Assembly (NCBI RefSeq): GCF_022539315.1
Contig: NC_066316.1
Coordinates: 52,329,994 to 52,393,993 of the forward strand
From: Serinus canaria
Lineage: Eukaryota > Chordata > Aves > Passeriformes > Fringillidae
DNA: 64,000 bases
Direction: 5' to 3'
Part shown: positions 42,201-57,200 of the stretch, piece by piece
How the letters are laid out: each line of letters starts with the position of its first letter
Position numbering within the stretch: the first letter of the stretch is position 1
The notes under the pieces: generated by a model
What the model was told of the DNA's origin: nothing
What the model saw: the letters and a program-made list of their open reading frames with translations, nothing else
Database searches by the model: none
Position numbers and translations under genes: made by a program

Positions 42201-45200
42201 AAGTGGAATTGCCACAGTTATGAAGAATCAATGGGAGGAATCAGAAGAGATGCCACGTAGATTTGCTTATGTTTTGGATTGACAGCAAGAGAATCCTGCA
42301 GAAAGAAATTACCAGAGAAGAAAATCAGTGGCAACTTTAAAGTGCATGGAGCAGAGAAAGCTGTAAGCCAGCAAGAGTAGCACTTTTCAGCGATATAGAG
42401 ACAAATGGGGAAATAAGCTTTTTTCAGAATAACTCTGAAGCTGATCTAGTCTGGGTGAGTAAAGTATCATCAAAGCTGAGAAAGAATTTGACTTGCAGAA
42501 TTTAAGTATGAAATGATGTATGATACAAGAAGACTTCACCTTGGTTCTTAAGACTGGATGATGTCTTTGTGGCATATTTTTATGAAGTAAATGGGCACAT
42601 ACATTCTGAGAACTTCTGTCAGAATTCCTGGCTTGTTTACATGCTGGGAGTGTTCTGCAGTAGTTCTGCAGCTCTGCCCCACCATTATCCATTTTTGGAA
42701 CATGCTGGAACATATTACAGCTTTTTGTGGTCCATGCACACATCTCTTTGCTGTGTTAACCAAGACTCATGAACAGACATGAAGAAGGAAACCAGCATGG
42801 ACTTCCAAGCCTACTGCTGCAGAGGTGTCTACCCAAAGAACATGAAAGCCTGTAGAGTTTCTTTACAGAGTTACTTTCCAGAGCAGATCTACAGCCTGAT
42901 GTTTCAAATTTCAGTAAGTCTTCCTGCTTTTCTTCCACAGAAGCTTGAAAGCAGAGGGATGCTGTGTGTTGTAAGTAGTTGCTAAGTAAGTAGTTAAACT
43001 GGGCAATGACTCTTTAATTTTCATTTCAGATGGTGATGTAACAGTAAATTTTGAAACTTCAAATGGACACACCATAGCCATTGGTGAAGAAACCATACAG
43101 GAAGAAAATGTGGTAAAAGCCAGTGGAAATAATGGCACTTTATCAGAAAAAGCATCGGCATCAGAAGGAAAAAAAGAAGATCAGAAAGGTAAATTAATGT
43201 ATTCTTCACAGATGGTTTTTTGCCTACTTTAAATATTAACATGTTCTTCCACTAGCACCTATACATGCTGTGAATTCTGTCCTGCCACAAGGATGCCAGC
43301 AGAACCTGCTGAGAAGATAAGACTTGTGAAACACCAGTATTCCCTCACTGGTAGGCATGCCTTTTCCTGTGCATGTGGTAAGGTAATAAAGAGAAGCATG
43401 ATCTGAACATCACAGTGCATGCAGGGAGGTTCAGTTTCTAAATTCACTGTGAGCCTTTCCTTGTAGCCATGGCCAAGCTTTGGAGTCAGGTTTTTTTCTT
43501 ATGAAAGAACACACTGAGTGCATATGCATCACCTTGCAGCATCCTTGTAGAAGTGGCTCATGGGTTGAATGTTCAAAAGTGTTTAAGTCACTTGAAAACC
43601 ATCTATCATTTTGAAAGTAAGTTCACCAACCCATTCCAATTGGTTTTCAGGGACTCTTAAACACTTGCAGTCCAGCACTTCCCCCACATTCAAGGGGCTG
43701 TGTCACTACTGCAAACAGAAACTAAGCCATTTATGGAAAATAAAACCCTGCTTTATAGGGTTTTCTATAGATGAATTGTAGTAAATACTGGTAAATATTT
43801 AGCAGTCCCAGTGCCCATCCTAATTTTGCTACCTTCACTCAGATCTATTTGAGTTTGACTCATACAGGAAATATGATTAGTATGGAATCACAGTATTTGA
43901 ACCAATTTTATTTTCTTTCTCTACCATCTTCAATAATGCACCACTGCTTTCCCCTGTCTAAAAGTGTTCTTAACTAGTATTTCATTTATTGGATTTTCCT
44001 AGCAGAAAGAGCAAAGATGCAAAAGATCAAGACCTTCATGGCTGGCTGAAGCCATGGAGGCAGGACAGAACAGCCTTTCCAATGTCTTCTGCTAAACTCT
44101 GCCTACTGACGAATGATCCTCTGGAGGTTGAGAGGGTCAGTTCAGCTAACAGAAAACTTTGAATTCTTCTCAGAGCTACGTAAATCACTTGACTATTTAA
44201 GAAGTAGATAGATGTGCAAGGAGAATCTTATGAGATTTCTAGTACTTCCTGTCTCCCAACAAGGCAGAAATACAAGATTAACCTTTGTCATGACATTTAG
44301 ATACATCTTTCTTTTGGTGCCAACTAGAACCAGATGTGTATTGGGTCAAGGGAAAAGAGTTATAAAGCCATGGAAAACTCCTTTAAAATGGTTCAGTCTA
44401 ACTTTGGGGTTAGATCAGACCACTTATTATTTTGTGCATCACTAAATACAGCCTTTTGGAACTGTCAGGACTTGGAAGTTTTCCTAAGGTACAGTTTATT
44501 ATTTTAGAAATACACATTTCTAACCATGTTGAAATCCTCTCTAGCTGACTTTGCAGAATGTAGAACTCCAGTGGAGCAGGAGAGGTTCAATATCTATTTA
44601 AACATCTTATTAGATTCTGCACTCTCTATATATTGTTTTGACCTTATGGGGAGAAATTAAAAATGATTACTGTACAGGAGTAGACTCAGTACAAAAGAAA
44701 GTATAGCTAACAGTCCAGTCCCACTCAGAAAATTAAGACTATATGGAGGAAGAAGAAGGAAAACAAAAAAATGAGCAAAACTGGTATTCTAGGCTTCACT
44801 GAATCTCAATATGATCATCCAGAAGATGCAAACCCCTGAAAGTATACTTTCTCTTGCACCTAAACATGAAGTTCTCCTATGAGTTAACATCTTGAGTCCC
44901 CTGAAACAAAAGGAGATAGATTATTGCAGAGAATACTCTCCCCACAAAAGGTTTTAAGGATCAATTCCACACCTCAGAAAGTGTTACACTGTGTAAACTC
45001 AGTGGAAGCCACCCCACAGTCATTGGGTTCAGTTATTCTTTATTTATATTTAGCACACTAAGCAAGAAGGTGAGCCAGCCTGCTGAACTCAGCAGAAGAG
45101 TAAGGCCCACAGCATCTCACCTGACAGATTAATCCTGGGTGATTTTTTTATGGCAGATGCAGCAGGTTTGCATTACACTCACACCCACTGGCAGAGCAAG

Positions 45201-48200
45201 GAATCCACAGCTGCAGAGTGGACGTTTGCTAATGCTCACAGAGCATCAAAATCAGAGCCAAGGCAGGAATACTCAGCTCACTGTCATCTGCTAAGACCAA
45301 AAAATGTTCTGGTGCTTCAGATCACAACCCTCCATCATGAGAACTGAGCTAGGTGGATGGAGCACTAGCTGACAGTCAGGAGTAATGGCTGCAAGAGGTT
45401 CATCTTCAGCGAGGCTAATGTGAGGCTTCTTAAGTCATGAACTCAGGTGTAAATCTTGAAGGAAGATGTGTGCACCTGCCACATTTGTAAGACCCAAAGA
45501 CAGGATTCATTCCTGCTGCTTGGCAGCATGGTGTTGTGCTGCATTTCCAACTCCCACTGAATCAAAGTTTGCCAAAAAATGCATCTCAGCCTTGTGAAGT
45601 TATAAGGTTGTAGAATGTGGAATATATTAGGAGTTAAAACAAGTTAAAGGAGGAAATTTTTTTCAGCTTGAGTTATGGAAATACAGTATCCACAGGGCAA
45701 ACAATAGGCTCAGCAATGCAAATCACAATGAGTAAAGCAGAAGCAAGTGAAGAAGACAATCCCTGAACATTGTTCCCCTTGCTCCCAGGCAGTTCCATAA
45801 GCTGTGTACCCATCTGCTGCCTATCAGCTCACAGGTGCCTTTTATAAGTGGTGAAAAATTCTCTTGAGCAATTTAATAGTATAACTGTTACTCTTTGCAG
45901 TAATGATGACAGTCATACAAGCAGGGTGTTCAAAAGAAAATTTCTCCTTTATGGCAGGATGATAAGAAACAAGTGACAGTTTAATATAAAGCAGCTAATT
46001 GATGGACAAAGCCTTGCTATTGAAAAATCAGATAAATCTTTTTCTGAGATCATTTATTCATGCTGTGCTTGCACTGGGTTGACTTCTGGATTCTAATGTT
46101 TTGGGTAATGAAAGTTACTAGCATCTTTTGCAGAAAATAAAGAGTTGAACTACAGCTATTTAATCTGTGAGACTTGCAAGGGACACAGAGGAGCAAGTGG
46201 ACAGGCAGCAATGTCAAAGAACACCCTGGGTGTCTGGGCAGCAGACTGAAATCTCCCACTGTGCCTGGGCTCCTGAACCATTGCACTGGGCTGCAGGATC
46301 CCCAGCAGTGCCCAGAGCTCCACATTCCAAGTGGGGTCTGAGCATTGCAAAGGGGATCCAAGGAAGGGGATCTCTGCATCCTGCCTCCTATAGAAGTGTT
46401 GGATAAGATCAAAAGCCACATCAGTAGAATAGGTGTCAAAATTGTCACTGTTTGCCTCCCTGGATACCAGGACCTAGCATGGTGATGCAGCATGCCTGCT
46501 GCACATGGTAAAGCCTCCAGGTACTGTGTCAGAGATGCTTTTCTCCTCTCAACCCTCCCAAGATGTCTCTGGAACAGAGGTGCACGAGTGAACCCCTTAT
46601 TTATATCCGAATTCAGTTTGTAAACTTCAGTCTTACTGATTTTTGTCAAAGCAAGCTAAATATTTTAATGATTCTTGCAAATGGTTCCAGATTTCATAGT
46701 TAGCTTGGGCTTGAAGAAGTGAAAGGCTCAGTAACCATCAGCAAGATACTGCCTGGAAAAAACAGTAAGAAGTTCTGTTTTGCATACCATCAGTCAGGTG
46801 TGTTAGGTGCTGCTTTGATAAATGCATTGCAGAAAGCCAGAGCTCTGTTACAGGTGCTGTGGCTGATATGGGGCATAAACTTCTGGAATGTTCCTGGGAC
46901 ATTTGCAGGAGATCAATCTCAGGTTTCCTCATGTCTGAAGTAAACATGGGTGAAGAAAACAGTTTTTAGTCCTGTTTCCAAATGAATTATTGGGCTACAT
47001 GTGCATATCTTTTCCCTAATGGGTTAAGTCTCATATGAGAGCTGGAAAAGGTTCCAGGCCTTGGTACATTGGATTTACAGGTTCTTTCCTCTATATTTTG
47101 TCTGCTGTCCTTAAATCTGCCATTAAATTTAGTCTTCTCTTTTTCAAAGAAAAGAAGGTTGGAGGCACAAACTCTGGTCTTACTACCATGCATAGTTGCT
47201 CTCTAATGCTTTAGTTTGTCTACCAAGGAATGTTCCTCAAAGTCTAATTTTCTATGTTCCTTTTCTCAGAGGTCTTTTCTGTATTTCCCCAAAACAGGAC
47301 AAAACCTGTTTGAATATAAGGCAGTAACCCTCATCCTCCAGGGTCTCAGACAAGAGCCTGCTTTGTCTCAGAAGATTAAACCTGCAAACCAGTCACTGTG
47401 AGAAACTAGGCAGATTTTCATCCCTCTTGTGTCCCTAGCTGGCTTCCTGCACTCCTGAGCTCTGTAGATCATTGATATGAGCAGCAGACATAAAAGGTTG
47501 TGGGCTTTTTTGCCTGACTCCCTAAGAATCTCTCATTCCAGCTAAGCTACTTGCTGGGTAAAACCAGTTCTTCTAAGAATAGTATATCTTTGATTCATCA
47601 CCTGAACTATGTAAATGAGGCTGAATCCAAGTATTCTTAAAAGGAAAGCTACTTTAGATAAAGCTGTGTTTGGCCAGAGCCTGTCCACTAAGTCAGCAGG
47701 GCTGGCTCATGCTGCTGGAGTGATGAGAGAGGCACAGGCTTTCACCCACAAAAACTGAGTGCCTGAAGAAAGCTCCTGACTTGTAAAGCTGGTTTGTTTG
47801 TTTCAGGTTTTTTCTTTTATAGGAAACATATCCTAATATCCTAATGTGGCTCTAGAATTAAGATTGTGTGCATTTTTTTAGGAACTAACTATTCAATTAT
47901 ATCTTTTTTTTTAGCACCTTACTTCTTACACAAAGATTGAGCAGTTAAAAATGTAGAATGATAGTCAGGGGTTTTTTAAAACCTTTTTTATCATGAAACT
48001 AATGCAAAATACCTGAATGTGGTGGCTTTAGGTGAGATGTTACACCTGTCCCTTTCTCCCCTCTCCTATTTTCTACCCTGTCTTTGTTATAAGGCCTCTT
48101 GCACTTGGTGCTGTTGAAATTATGGAGTCAGTAAGATCTAAAAGTCTGCAGATGTGCAGATTTGCTTATCCATCTTCAAGAAGGATGAATTCAGAACTGC

Positions 48201-51200
48201 AGAGAGAGCTGCAAACAGCACTGTGAGACAGCTGTCCTGGTTCAGTGCAGCAAAACAGAGCCTGAGAGAGCCTGAGTGCATTAGATGAATGTTTCAAGTT
48301 GGTAAACAGCCAGGAGAGAGCATGGCTAAAGGACAATGCTGGCACAGGTAGAAAGGAATAAGCAGTGGCTTGAAATACAGTTAGAGTGGAAATTAAAGGA
48401 AGCTTTCTAACAATTAGAATGGGTCTTTTCTTGGACAGAATTTTATTAGCAATAGCAGGAACAAAAAATGGAGCTGGTTAAATCTGAAGTTTATGAAAGG
48501 ATTTGTCTGAGTTGACCACCTGCATCAGCACAATCAATGAGTCCAAAAAATGACAAAAGACACCTTGTCTTGTCCTGTGTCCCATGTTCCTGACTGACAG
48601 CTTCCTGGAGTTTGATTAATCAAAACACAGCTCTCTGCATAGTCTGGAAAGGAAACTCAGGATCTGCAAAACTCTTACAGAGTTTCATTGTGCAAGGATT
48701 GATCCTGCAGAAGACAGCAAACATAAATTATTTCCAACTTTCATTTTATGGAGTGTTTCTCCAATGTGTTGTGTTCATCCTCCAGGAGGAAGGTGCTTTG
48801 CAGCTGATGTAGAACATACACTGGTGCTGCAGCACTGCTGCTTTTCTGTGAGGTAGCTCCATGACACTGCTTGAGCTGCACAAACAAAAATACCAATGCT
48901 GTAGGACAAAATCCTCTGGTAGAAAAGCTCTGGCCTTCTGTTCCTTAGAAGTTCACAGAAGTAAAGAAAAAAATTCTTGTATTTTACAACCTATCCTCTG
49001 AAAGTATGGCCAGCATTTTTATAGGTTCACTTGGTCCAGAATTTGCAAAAGCTCCCACTTTTAGCTTGCAAAACAAGTAATTTGATTTTCTAGTGCATGT
49101 GACACAGTGGCATCTCTCTGAAAGTCTTTCAAATTTGACGAGTCCCCACAAGAGCTGTTGTATACTGAGTACTTTGTAAATCTGACCATCATTTAGGTGT
49201 TTACATGAGAACAGAGCTTTTTTAAGCTTTCTAGAAACAAGAAGATCTGGTTTGAAAGTGAGGTTTGTTGAAAATCTGGCATTTGAAAAATTTATTCTAA
49301 AAATAAACATATCATTGATCCAAATGCTTAATGAGATATTAACATTTGCTTTCCTGTTGAAGATGTAATTTTTAAACAAGTTGCTTTTACAGCAGATATT
49401 TCCATCAAGGGAGCAGTGGGTAAAAGATATTCCTATCTGACGTGTTTCAGAGACCTTTTTTTAAAAGGTCAGTTCTTGATGAACAGATGTCTAAATTAAG
49501 AAAAACAACAGCAATAGAAGTGTGTTGCAGCTGGTACTGAGGTACCTGGGGGATTGGTTTGAACAAATAGATGGGTCTGAACTGACTCAGATGCCCCCTT
49601 GTTTTGGCAAAAGAAAGAGCAGGCCTGAAGACCAAGGGTCCATGTTCAAGCAGAATCATGTTAGGGAGGTACAATTACAACATAATTGTATCTGTAGCCA
49701 TTTATAGATATCAGACCTTCTCTGTCACTGTTCAAGATCAAGTACAAGTTATTTGTATTACTACAGTGTTACTGTATATACCAGACATTTATTATAGCAT
49801 CTTACATTGATGCAGAAAACCTCAAGTTTTCCAACGGATTATAGTAAAATAAAGGGCATTATGATTAGGCACAGGAAAACAAGAGGACACCAGACCAGGA
49901 TAAAAAGCACAATAGTGGCAGCCTAGATATTGTCAGCCTTGGCACCACAGCAGAGAGGAGTTTAAAGGAGGACAGTCAGTGAATATTCACAAAGCCTGAG
50001 GGTCAGCAGAGGAAAAGCAATGAAAAGCCTCTGCTTCAAACTTGGCTTGTCACTGTCAAAAGCTGATGTAATGGACTGGTCAGGTAGGAACTGGAAATCT
50101 GTCTCAAGTAAATGGGAAACTGTACCATGGGCAAAACCAGACTGACAGTGAGATTAAAAAAAATGAAGCCTACAAAGGTAAAAGCAACAAAGCTAAGAAG
50201 ATGCCAGGAGGAACAATATGGCCAAAGACAATAATCTTCATCACAGATTTCCTCCTGGCTGTGAGTAAGATGAAGGTTTGCTGTAAGGGGCAGTCAAGAC
50301 TGGATGAGAGGTGTAACTGTCTGAGCAAGTAGGATGCAGCTGTGCAGGACTCTGCCAGTCTTTGGAATGAGGTACATAACACCATGAAAAGAGCTGTCTT
50401 AGACAAAGATAGGGTTCCAGGAATGACAAGGCGTTTCTGTTAAAATAAATGCTGTACCAACTGCCAGATTTAATCACAGCTGAAGTCTGCAAGCAAGAAC
50501 TTTGATGTGAATGAACTGCTACGGTTTTGGTTTTCATTTATAGTTTTTAGTTACTTGTCTACAGAAAAATTGAAAATTATAGGCTGTCACTAGGATGTTT
50601 TTATTTGCAACTAGGTAAAGCTTTAGCCTTATATTTTATTTTGTACCTTTTTTCCTGATTCAGAAGATAAATTCTGATATACATTATTTAATCAGTTATA
50701 TAGTTTTACGTAGATTGACTGTATTACTTTAGAATATGGTGTATGCTGTATTACTTTTTCTAGGTTATCATTATTTTTTTAACATTTTCTCTACTAATGA
50801 CCTGAAACAAAACACAGTAATGGTGTATAAGTAAACAAGTTTTAAATTCTTTCTTACTAGTAAATAAAATTTTAGCATTATGGATCTTTAGTTAATACAT
50901 ATAGCAAAGAATTGTTTACACTTATATTATTTCTGATCATCATGTCCTTCAGGATCTTCAAAATACAAAATCATTTCTTCTCTTGCCCTGTTTATTACTA
51001 ATGGACTTCAAATTTTAAAATGTCCTGCTTTTTCAGAATTATATCACCATTTCAACTTTGAATGAAGGTAGGTAGAATTTCACAAGGAGACCCTTTTGCT
51101 GTAAAAGGAGGCCAGAATGTAACAAATAAGGATGTTTCTTTCTCCATCTGAAGTCTTTCTGTGGAAAACTTAGAGGTGGTACAAGACTCTGTGCTCAAAA

Positions 51201-54200
51201 AATTCTGTTTGACAGTTGTAAAAGGTTTCTATGAGATGGTCCTTTCAAAGCTTTAGCAAAAGCATATTAGTTTATGGCTGGAAATAAAGGAGGAAGACAC
51301 TGGACAGTTAATTCCTTCAGCTCATGAAGACACATCTGTGCACGCTGCTTATAATAACTGCAGGTGATGCATTAGGTTCATGTTAACAAGCCTTAAGCTA
51401 GAAGTTGGAAAGGCTTTGTTTCTGAGAGGAAGAATGTCTTTGTTGTCTAGCACATTATTTGTTTTTTCATCTACTAATCTTAAAGTTAAAATGTGTTGCT
51501 TATCTCTTGGGAATCTTTAACACGGGAAAGAAGAGAGATGAGAATGTCCATTTAATGTGTGTGAAGAGTGAGGCTCTAATAGGAACATAATGCAAGAAAT
51601 TAAATGGTTTTCTCTTGAGTGATAGAAGAGACTGTTAAAAGTCTCTTCAGTATTTGCTTTTCTTCTTTCTTCCCCAGTCACGGTTTTCAGTAACATGCAA
51701 AGAAAGCCTATACGATTCTGATGGAATGCTCTTGCTTCTATAATATCCATTTTCAGGAAGGTTTGGGAAGGCTATCTTGAGACAAAATGGGCATAAAATT
51801 GGTTTAACTGAATAGATCAAGATTCCCATCTGGGAAGTTCAGCTCTTCCACCTGGGAGCACCAAGTTTTACAGCCACAGTGATTATGTACAGTCATACAT
51901 GGACTGTAAATGGCTCACCTACATTAACATTACAGCTGGCATTAGGCATGCACTTTTTAAATTAATTTCCTGGTCATCCCCACTTACCCTGCTTTGGTTT
52001 GCAGGCTACAAGCAAACCAGAGGGTTTTTTGGAGGAAACTAAACCAAAAGATGCACTCAGGAACTTGTACTCCCTCCAGCACTAGACATGCAATCTACAG
52101 AACTAGCCTGAAGAAAGTCCAAAGTCAAGTCTCCTGAAATGCTGGTTGGGGCTATTGGGTCCTCAGTGCTTTCACTCTGCAGAGCAATTCCTATTGCACA
52201 GGACAATGGAGATACAGACCAAATTCCTGCTTACTAATGAAATCTAGACTCTTTAAAATGCAGTTGTGTAACAGTACCCAAAGAACCTGCAGGAGGGAAG
52301 AGCATTTCCATGCCAAATGATAACCTATCTTATTTAGCTTCATTTGTTTCTGAAGAGTAAAAATACTCTGAGGAAGTTACCCAAAATAAAGCTGCTAAGA
52401 GCAAACAATATGCAGCTCAGAAGGATTAATTGCTTCAGGGGATAATTAGGAAAATTAGCCATGTGCAAGCCTGTGGCTGGGAGAATGGCCCTGTTCACAT
52501 TCAGGTTCACGTGAATCTGAGTTTTACAACCTGTTGATCTTAGCATGGGTAGGGTTGAAAAGGAACTGAGGAGACTTGTGAGAGAAGTAAAAAGCATTCC
52601 CTCATTTAGTTTTAAGCCAGCACTTTAGTTTGGGATACTGAATGTAAAGGCTGATCCTTGGACGTCTAGAATAGATGAGTCTGAGAGAAGTTCCAGGTAA
52701 ATATTTTCCATGAGAAGATCCTGGATTGAGGTGAAGAGTAACTTTCTTCTGAGGTAATAATTCATTAAGAGGCAGAAGATGAAGTCTCTCCTGATTCCCA
52801 AGAGCTCAAGCAGCAGAAGTAGTCACTGTTTTGAGGCTTGCTGTTGGATTTCCGTGGTGTATGTCTGTGTCAGTTGGCTTCTGTTCACTTTCTCACCCAT
52901 AGAGAGCACTGGTCACTGCCCAGAAATTCCGACATCCCATGCTCCACCACTACCTAAGCCTAAGCCTAAACCTAAAAAAGCTCCGCTACCACCAAAAAAT
53001 GCCATTGCCGCTTCCACCGCCAGCAGCCATAAGGGTAACGAAGCACCTCATGCTAAAAAAAAGGGAAAGGCTCCTGCTAAGCAGCCTCCTCTCCCGCCGC
53101 CCAAGCCGGCAGGTGCCAGCGCAAATCGAGAAGCTGGTGAGTACTGCCCGTGCAGTGCAGCTGCCGTGGGTGCATGTGCATGGGGCTGCTTGGCTGGGCT
53201 TACGGTGACTCCTGCCTTCCCACGGAGCAGGGTCACTGAGGAGCATGCCATGGGTGTCCCTGGAGAGCTTCCTGCTGGCCTCTGGTTCTGCTGGCCACAA
53301 ACACCCCAGACAACACACAGAGCCCCTTGCTGTTGAGTGAACCTGTGTACAGCACCGAGCACATCAGAGACAACACTGAATTCCCAGTTCAAGTGACATT
53401 GAATTCCCAATTCAAGTGTGAAAGCTGGCAAAAAAATGACCCAGAGAAACAGCTCAAGAATAAGCAGGATGGAAGGTGACTTCTGAAACCAAGCACAAGT
53501 TACCCCTAACTAAAACTAATTTGGTATTGCTGTAACTTTCTACCGGAATATCAACTATTCCAGTTAATTGACAATATGACAAGATCACAAAGAAGTTAAG
53601 AATAAAACCATGAAGGCATCTTAAAAGACTGTTGAATAGCAGTTGGTTTAGCTGACAAAAAAAAAAAATGACAACCATTAGAAATGACCAGGCTTCCCTC
53701 AGGTGCTGTGATTCTAAGTACATACTGGAAATGGAAAATATCAATCATCAGGCACATAGCACGTGTGTTTATCACCACACTAGTACACCAAAATTCAGCA
53801 GTGATGTAAGATTAAAGATTATAGGTGGATGCTCTTAAGGTACTGATTGTGAGTTTGAATGGCTGCAGTGTAGACAATGACCAAAATTAAAACAGCCCCA
53901 CAATTTGAACACAAGCAGTATTGTGATGAATGGGCTCCATATATGTACTGGCAAACTTACACAAGCCCTGTGTTTTCATTCTCTGTCTGTCTTTCAAAGC
54001 CCTCCAGTCCCTCCAGTTTTCTCTGCAAGTATTCCTCTTCACAGCTTGTACATTTTGGCACATTTTGTATTTGAAGCATACAGAAGAGGACTGTTTGAAA
54101 ACATTGCAAGACTTCTAGAATTACAATAATAACTTTGCCATAAAATATCCATTAATTTGGTATTAGCTGTCCCTACTACTTTAGACGACTACAAGGATAA

Positions 54201-57200
54201 ACATTTTGAAAATCCAGAATTTGTTGCTTGTATTTCACATGCAGCTGGGAAACTCAGCTCTTCCTAGGTGAAGCAGCCTTGTAACAGCAGACCTTTCAGA
54301 AATAAATCAATCCAACACATAAAGAACTGTTGATACCAGTAGTTGGTAACAAGCTGTCAGGTATCTGACTTTTTAGGCTAAAATACATTCAGGTTCCAGA
54401 TTTGTCTTCTATTAGCCTTGCTGAAAGTCAGCCAGTGCTTGCAGACCATACAGATGTAAAATATATCCATGTATATTTCTTATTCTACTGGTAATTTCTT
54501 CCAAATTTAAAAATATGTTGTGTTCATTCAAAGTGGGACAGCACTTAATAAGCAGAGCTGGTTTGAAACAGTGCCAGTAAAAGGGGTTTGTCAGATCCCC
54601 ATGAAAGTGAACACATGATGCAGCCAGTGATCAAGTCCCATGAAGGAGGAGGGGAATATAAGTAATAACTGAGCTGTGGCTCTCCTGAGGGCAGCACAGC
54701 AAGTTTCCATACTGAAATAGTGGAACTGGAGAATGGGACTTAAATGTAGGCATGGATGTATGCCAAAAGGCAAACAACAACCGTTAAATTTTTCATTTAA
54801 TCAGAATTCAAATCTTCTACTGAAAAAGAGGCATGACAGAAAATTGTCAGCCAGCCCAGTCAAAAACAACAGCAAAATTACTTTGGACCCATGTGGACCC
54901 GTAGGGGAGTTTTCTGTGCGAGAAATCTTTTAAGTTTCTGTAGCTAATTGCAGGTTCTGAGAATAATGGAAGAATTTTTACAATGGAAACATGTTTTGAC
55001 ATTTTCCCAGCCACAATTGTGTGGCCATATATTTGTACTATGCTGCAGTTCTTAAGTGCAAGCATGTAACTGGTTCTGTTGACCTCCAGCCTGCACTGAA
55101 GGGGATCAGAACCAGAGCCTTTTCTTTCTGCCATCCACCTACTCAGTAAGATTTCTGTTAAATAATATGCAGGTAGGAATCACCATCTATTTCTGCTGTA
55201 ATTATGAACTTCTGCCCATGCCATTTTTCTGCTTCATTTTGTTTTGCATGTAAACGGAGTGATTCGTACCTGATGTGGGGAGATGAGTGCAGTATCAATT
55301 GGTCCAGGACAGTGCCCTTTACAGTCACCTGGGAGCACAAAGAGGAACTTCAGGGATTTGCCTGAAGTTTCCATAATTTTTTTCAGAAATACTGAAAACT
55401 TCACAGCTCTCCAAATGTTTTTAAACCATAACAGCTAGAGATGAGAACAGTAAAGTGTCTTTTGAATAATTTCCATCTCCTTTGAGAACAGTCTCACTTT
55501 GAGAATTGTTTTTATATCAAGAACTTATTATGGCCAGTATCTGCACTTTGATTCTCTCCCAGTCTACTGGGGGGTTGTTTTTATTTAAATGTTTATAAGT
55601 AGAGTAGGCCCTTCAGCAGATTTCTATTACAGCTTTCTGGTTTTTTCAGTAAGCTTAGCCAGAAGGCTGCTCTGTAACTTTATAATGCTTTCATTTGTTC
55701 TCTGGAACTTAATGAATTTTTCAAGTTATATCAGAAGTATTTGAGTTGGATGCATTTTGATGAACCATTAGATGGTTGTCATTTTTATTGCTTTTTAAGT
55801 GGAAGTCAGAAGTTTGAAGCTCCCATCTCAGGTGATGACACAGCATGACATTGAGACAGCAATTGGAAACGTGGCTGGAGTGCACATGGAAATGTGGGCT
55901 AGCTGAAATCTCTTGTGAGATTCATTATACATCAATGCTTCAGTAGGGTGAGCATCACAGGATTAAACAGCCAGCTTGGCCAGCTTGTACAGCTGCTGTC
56001 ATAACCTTGTTTCACTACATTTTCAAGACTGTCCGAGTTGGTCACTGGTAAGATGAAGGCCTCCAGGGCCACCTCCCTTCTGAAGGTCATTTGTGCACAG
56101 AGACAGCAGTGGTTTCTGCCCCTCTGCTCTTTGTCATTACCTAGGAAGACACCAGTTACAAGAACATTCCGAAAGATAATTGACTGATACTCAATAACAC
56201 TCCTCAGATGTTCATCAAAAAATATAAGGAAAATCACAAGGTTTTTAAATTGATCAGACCAACAATTCATGCAGGAGGAAAGGTCAGGCAGTTTTCTCTG
56301 ACAGGGAGCTTTTTTTTTTTTAGCTAAGTCACTACACTATTTTTAGAATAAGTAGTGGACTTCTTAGATGATGTCCAGGCCAGGTGTAACAGGCCAATTC
56401 AGAATGCTCAAAACAAACTCCTACCCATTTGTAAGGTTGGTCCTCTCTGCTGTTCTTGGGCAAGTATTCATCATTTCAGTGTCTCCCACACAAAGGTGAA
56501 ATTGGAACTGCAGCATTTAATCATCTCAAGCATTTACATGAAGTATTGTAGAAGCATCAAGCGTATTTTTTTTTTAAGACCAGCACAAGTCAATTCATGC
56601 AGAAAATACAGTGCAGAAATCATGTAATTTCAAGACTGTAAAATTCCTTTTATTTTCTTGTTTTAGCTGGTTCCTCTCATGCAAAAAAACTACCAGTCTC
56701 CAAGTCTTCTTCATCACCATCTCCTTCGTCCACATCATCTCATCCCAAAGCCTCTAAGGAGACTTCCAGCAAATCTGGCACATCAGGGACTCCCAGGGGC
56801 AAGAAGAAACCTGGGAAACAGTCAGCCCCACGAACAGCACCAGACGGGGCTGCTTCTTCCCCCTCAGGCGCCACAGCCGACAGTTTGGAAGCAAAGGCAG
56901 AAAAACCCAAGCCTGAGCAAACTTCTGTCGTAATTTTTGAAATGGAGAACGCAGACCAGTCGAGCAAGCTTGTTGTGCCCCCTCCTCCCACCGCTGCCCC
57001 TCCTCCACCCCCTCTTCCACCTCCTTTTCCTGCTGCAGCTAGTCAGCCTGCTGGCTCCTCAGATGCCCAGGATGTGTCTGACAGCTGTGTGGCAGGGCCT
57101 CGCAGCTCTGGCTCAGACACAAAGCCTCTTCTCCCGACCGAGCGTGGCACGGAGCCGAGTCGGAGCAGTGCAGCCCCAGGCAGCGCTCCAGATGCCAGAG

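Noticed and set aside
46050..46649. 199-codon - strand open frame in intron 4
   Set aside because: No domain, signal or family resemblance, and no promoter or splice context. It is long for the base composition, but I cannot support it as a gene; a homology search would be decisive.
52779..52902. Open extension of exon 5 upstream to an ATG, which would make an alternative first exon
   Set aside because: It is open by chance over only 41 codons, the peptide is unlike PHACTR2, and no promoter feature precedes it. The good acceptor at 52902 joins in frame to exon 4.
55932..56270. 112-codon - strand open frame in intron 5
   Set aside because: It superficially looks protein-like, but I recognise no family and there are no flanking splice or promoter signals.
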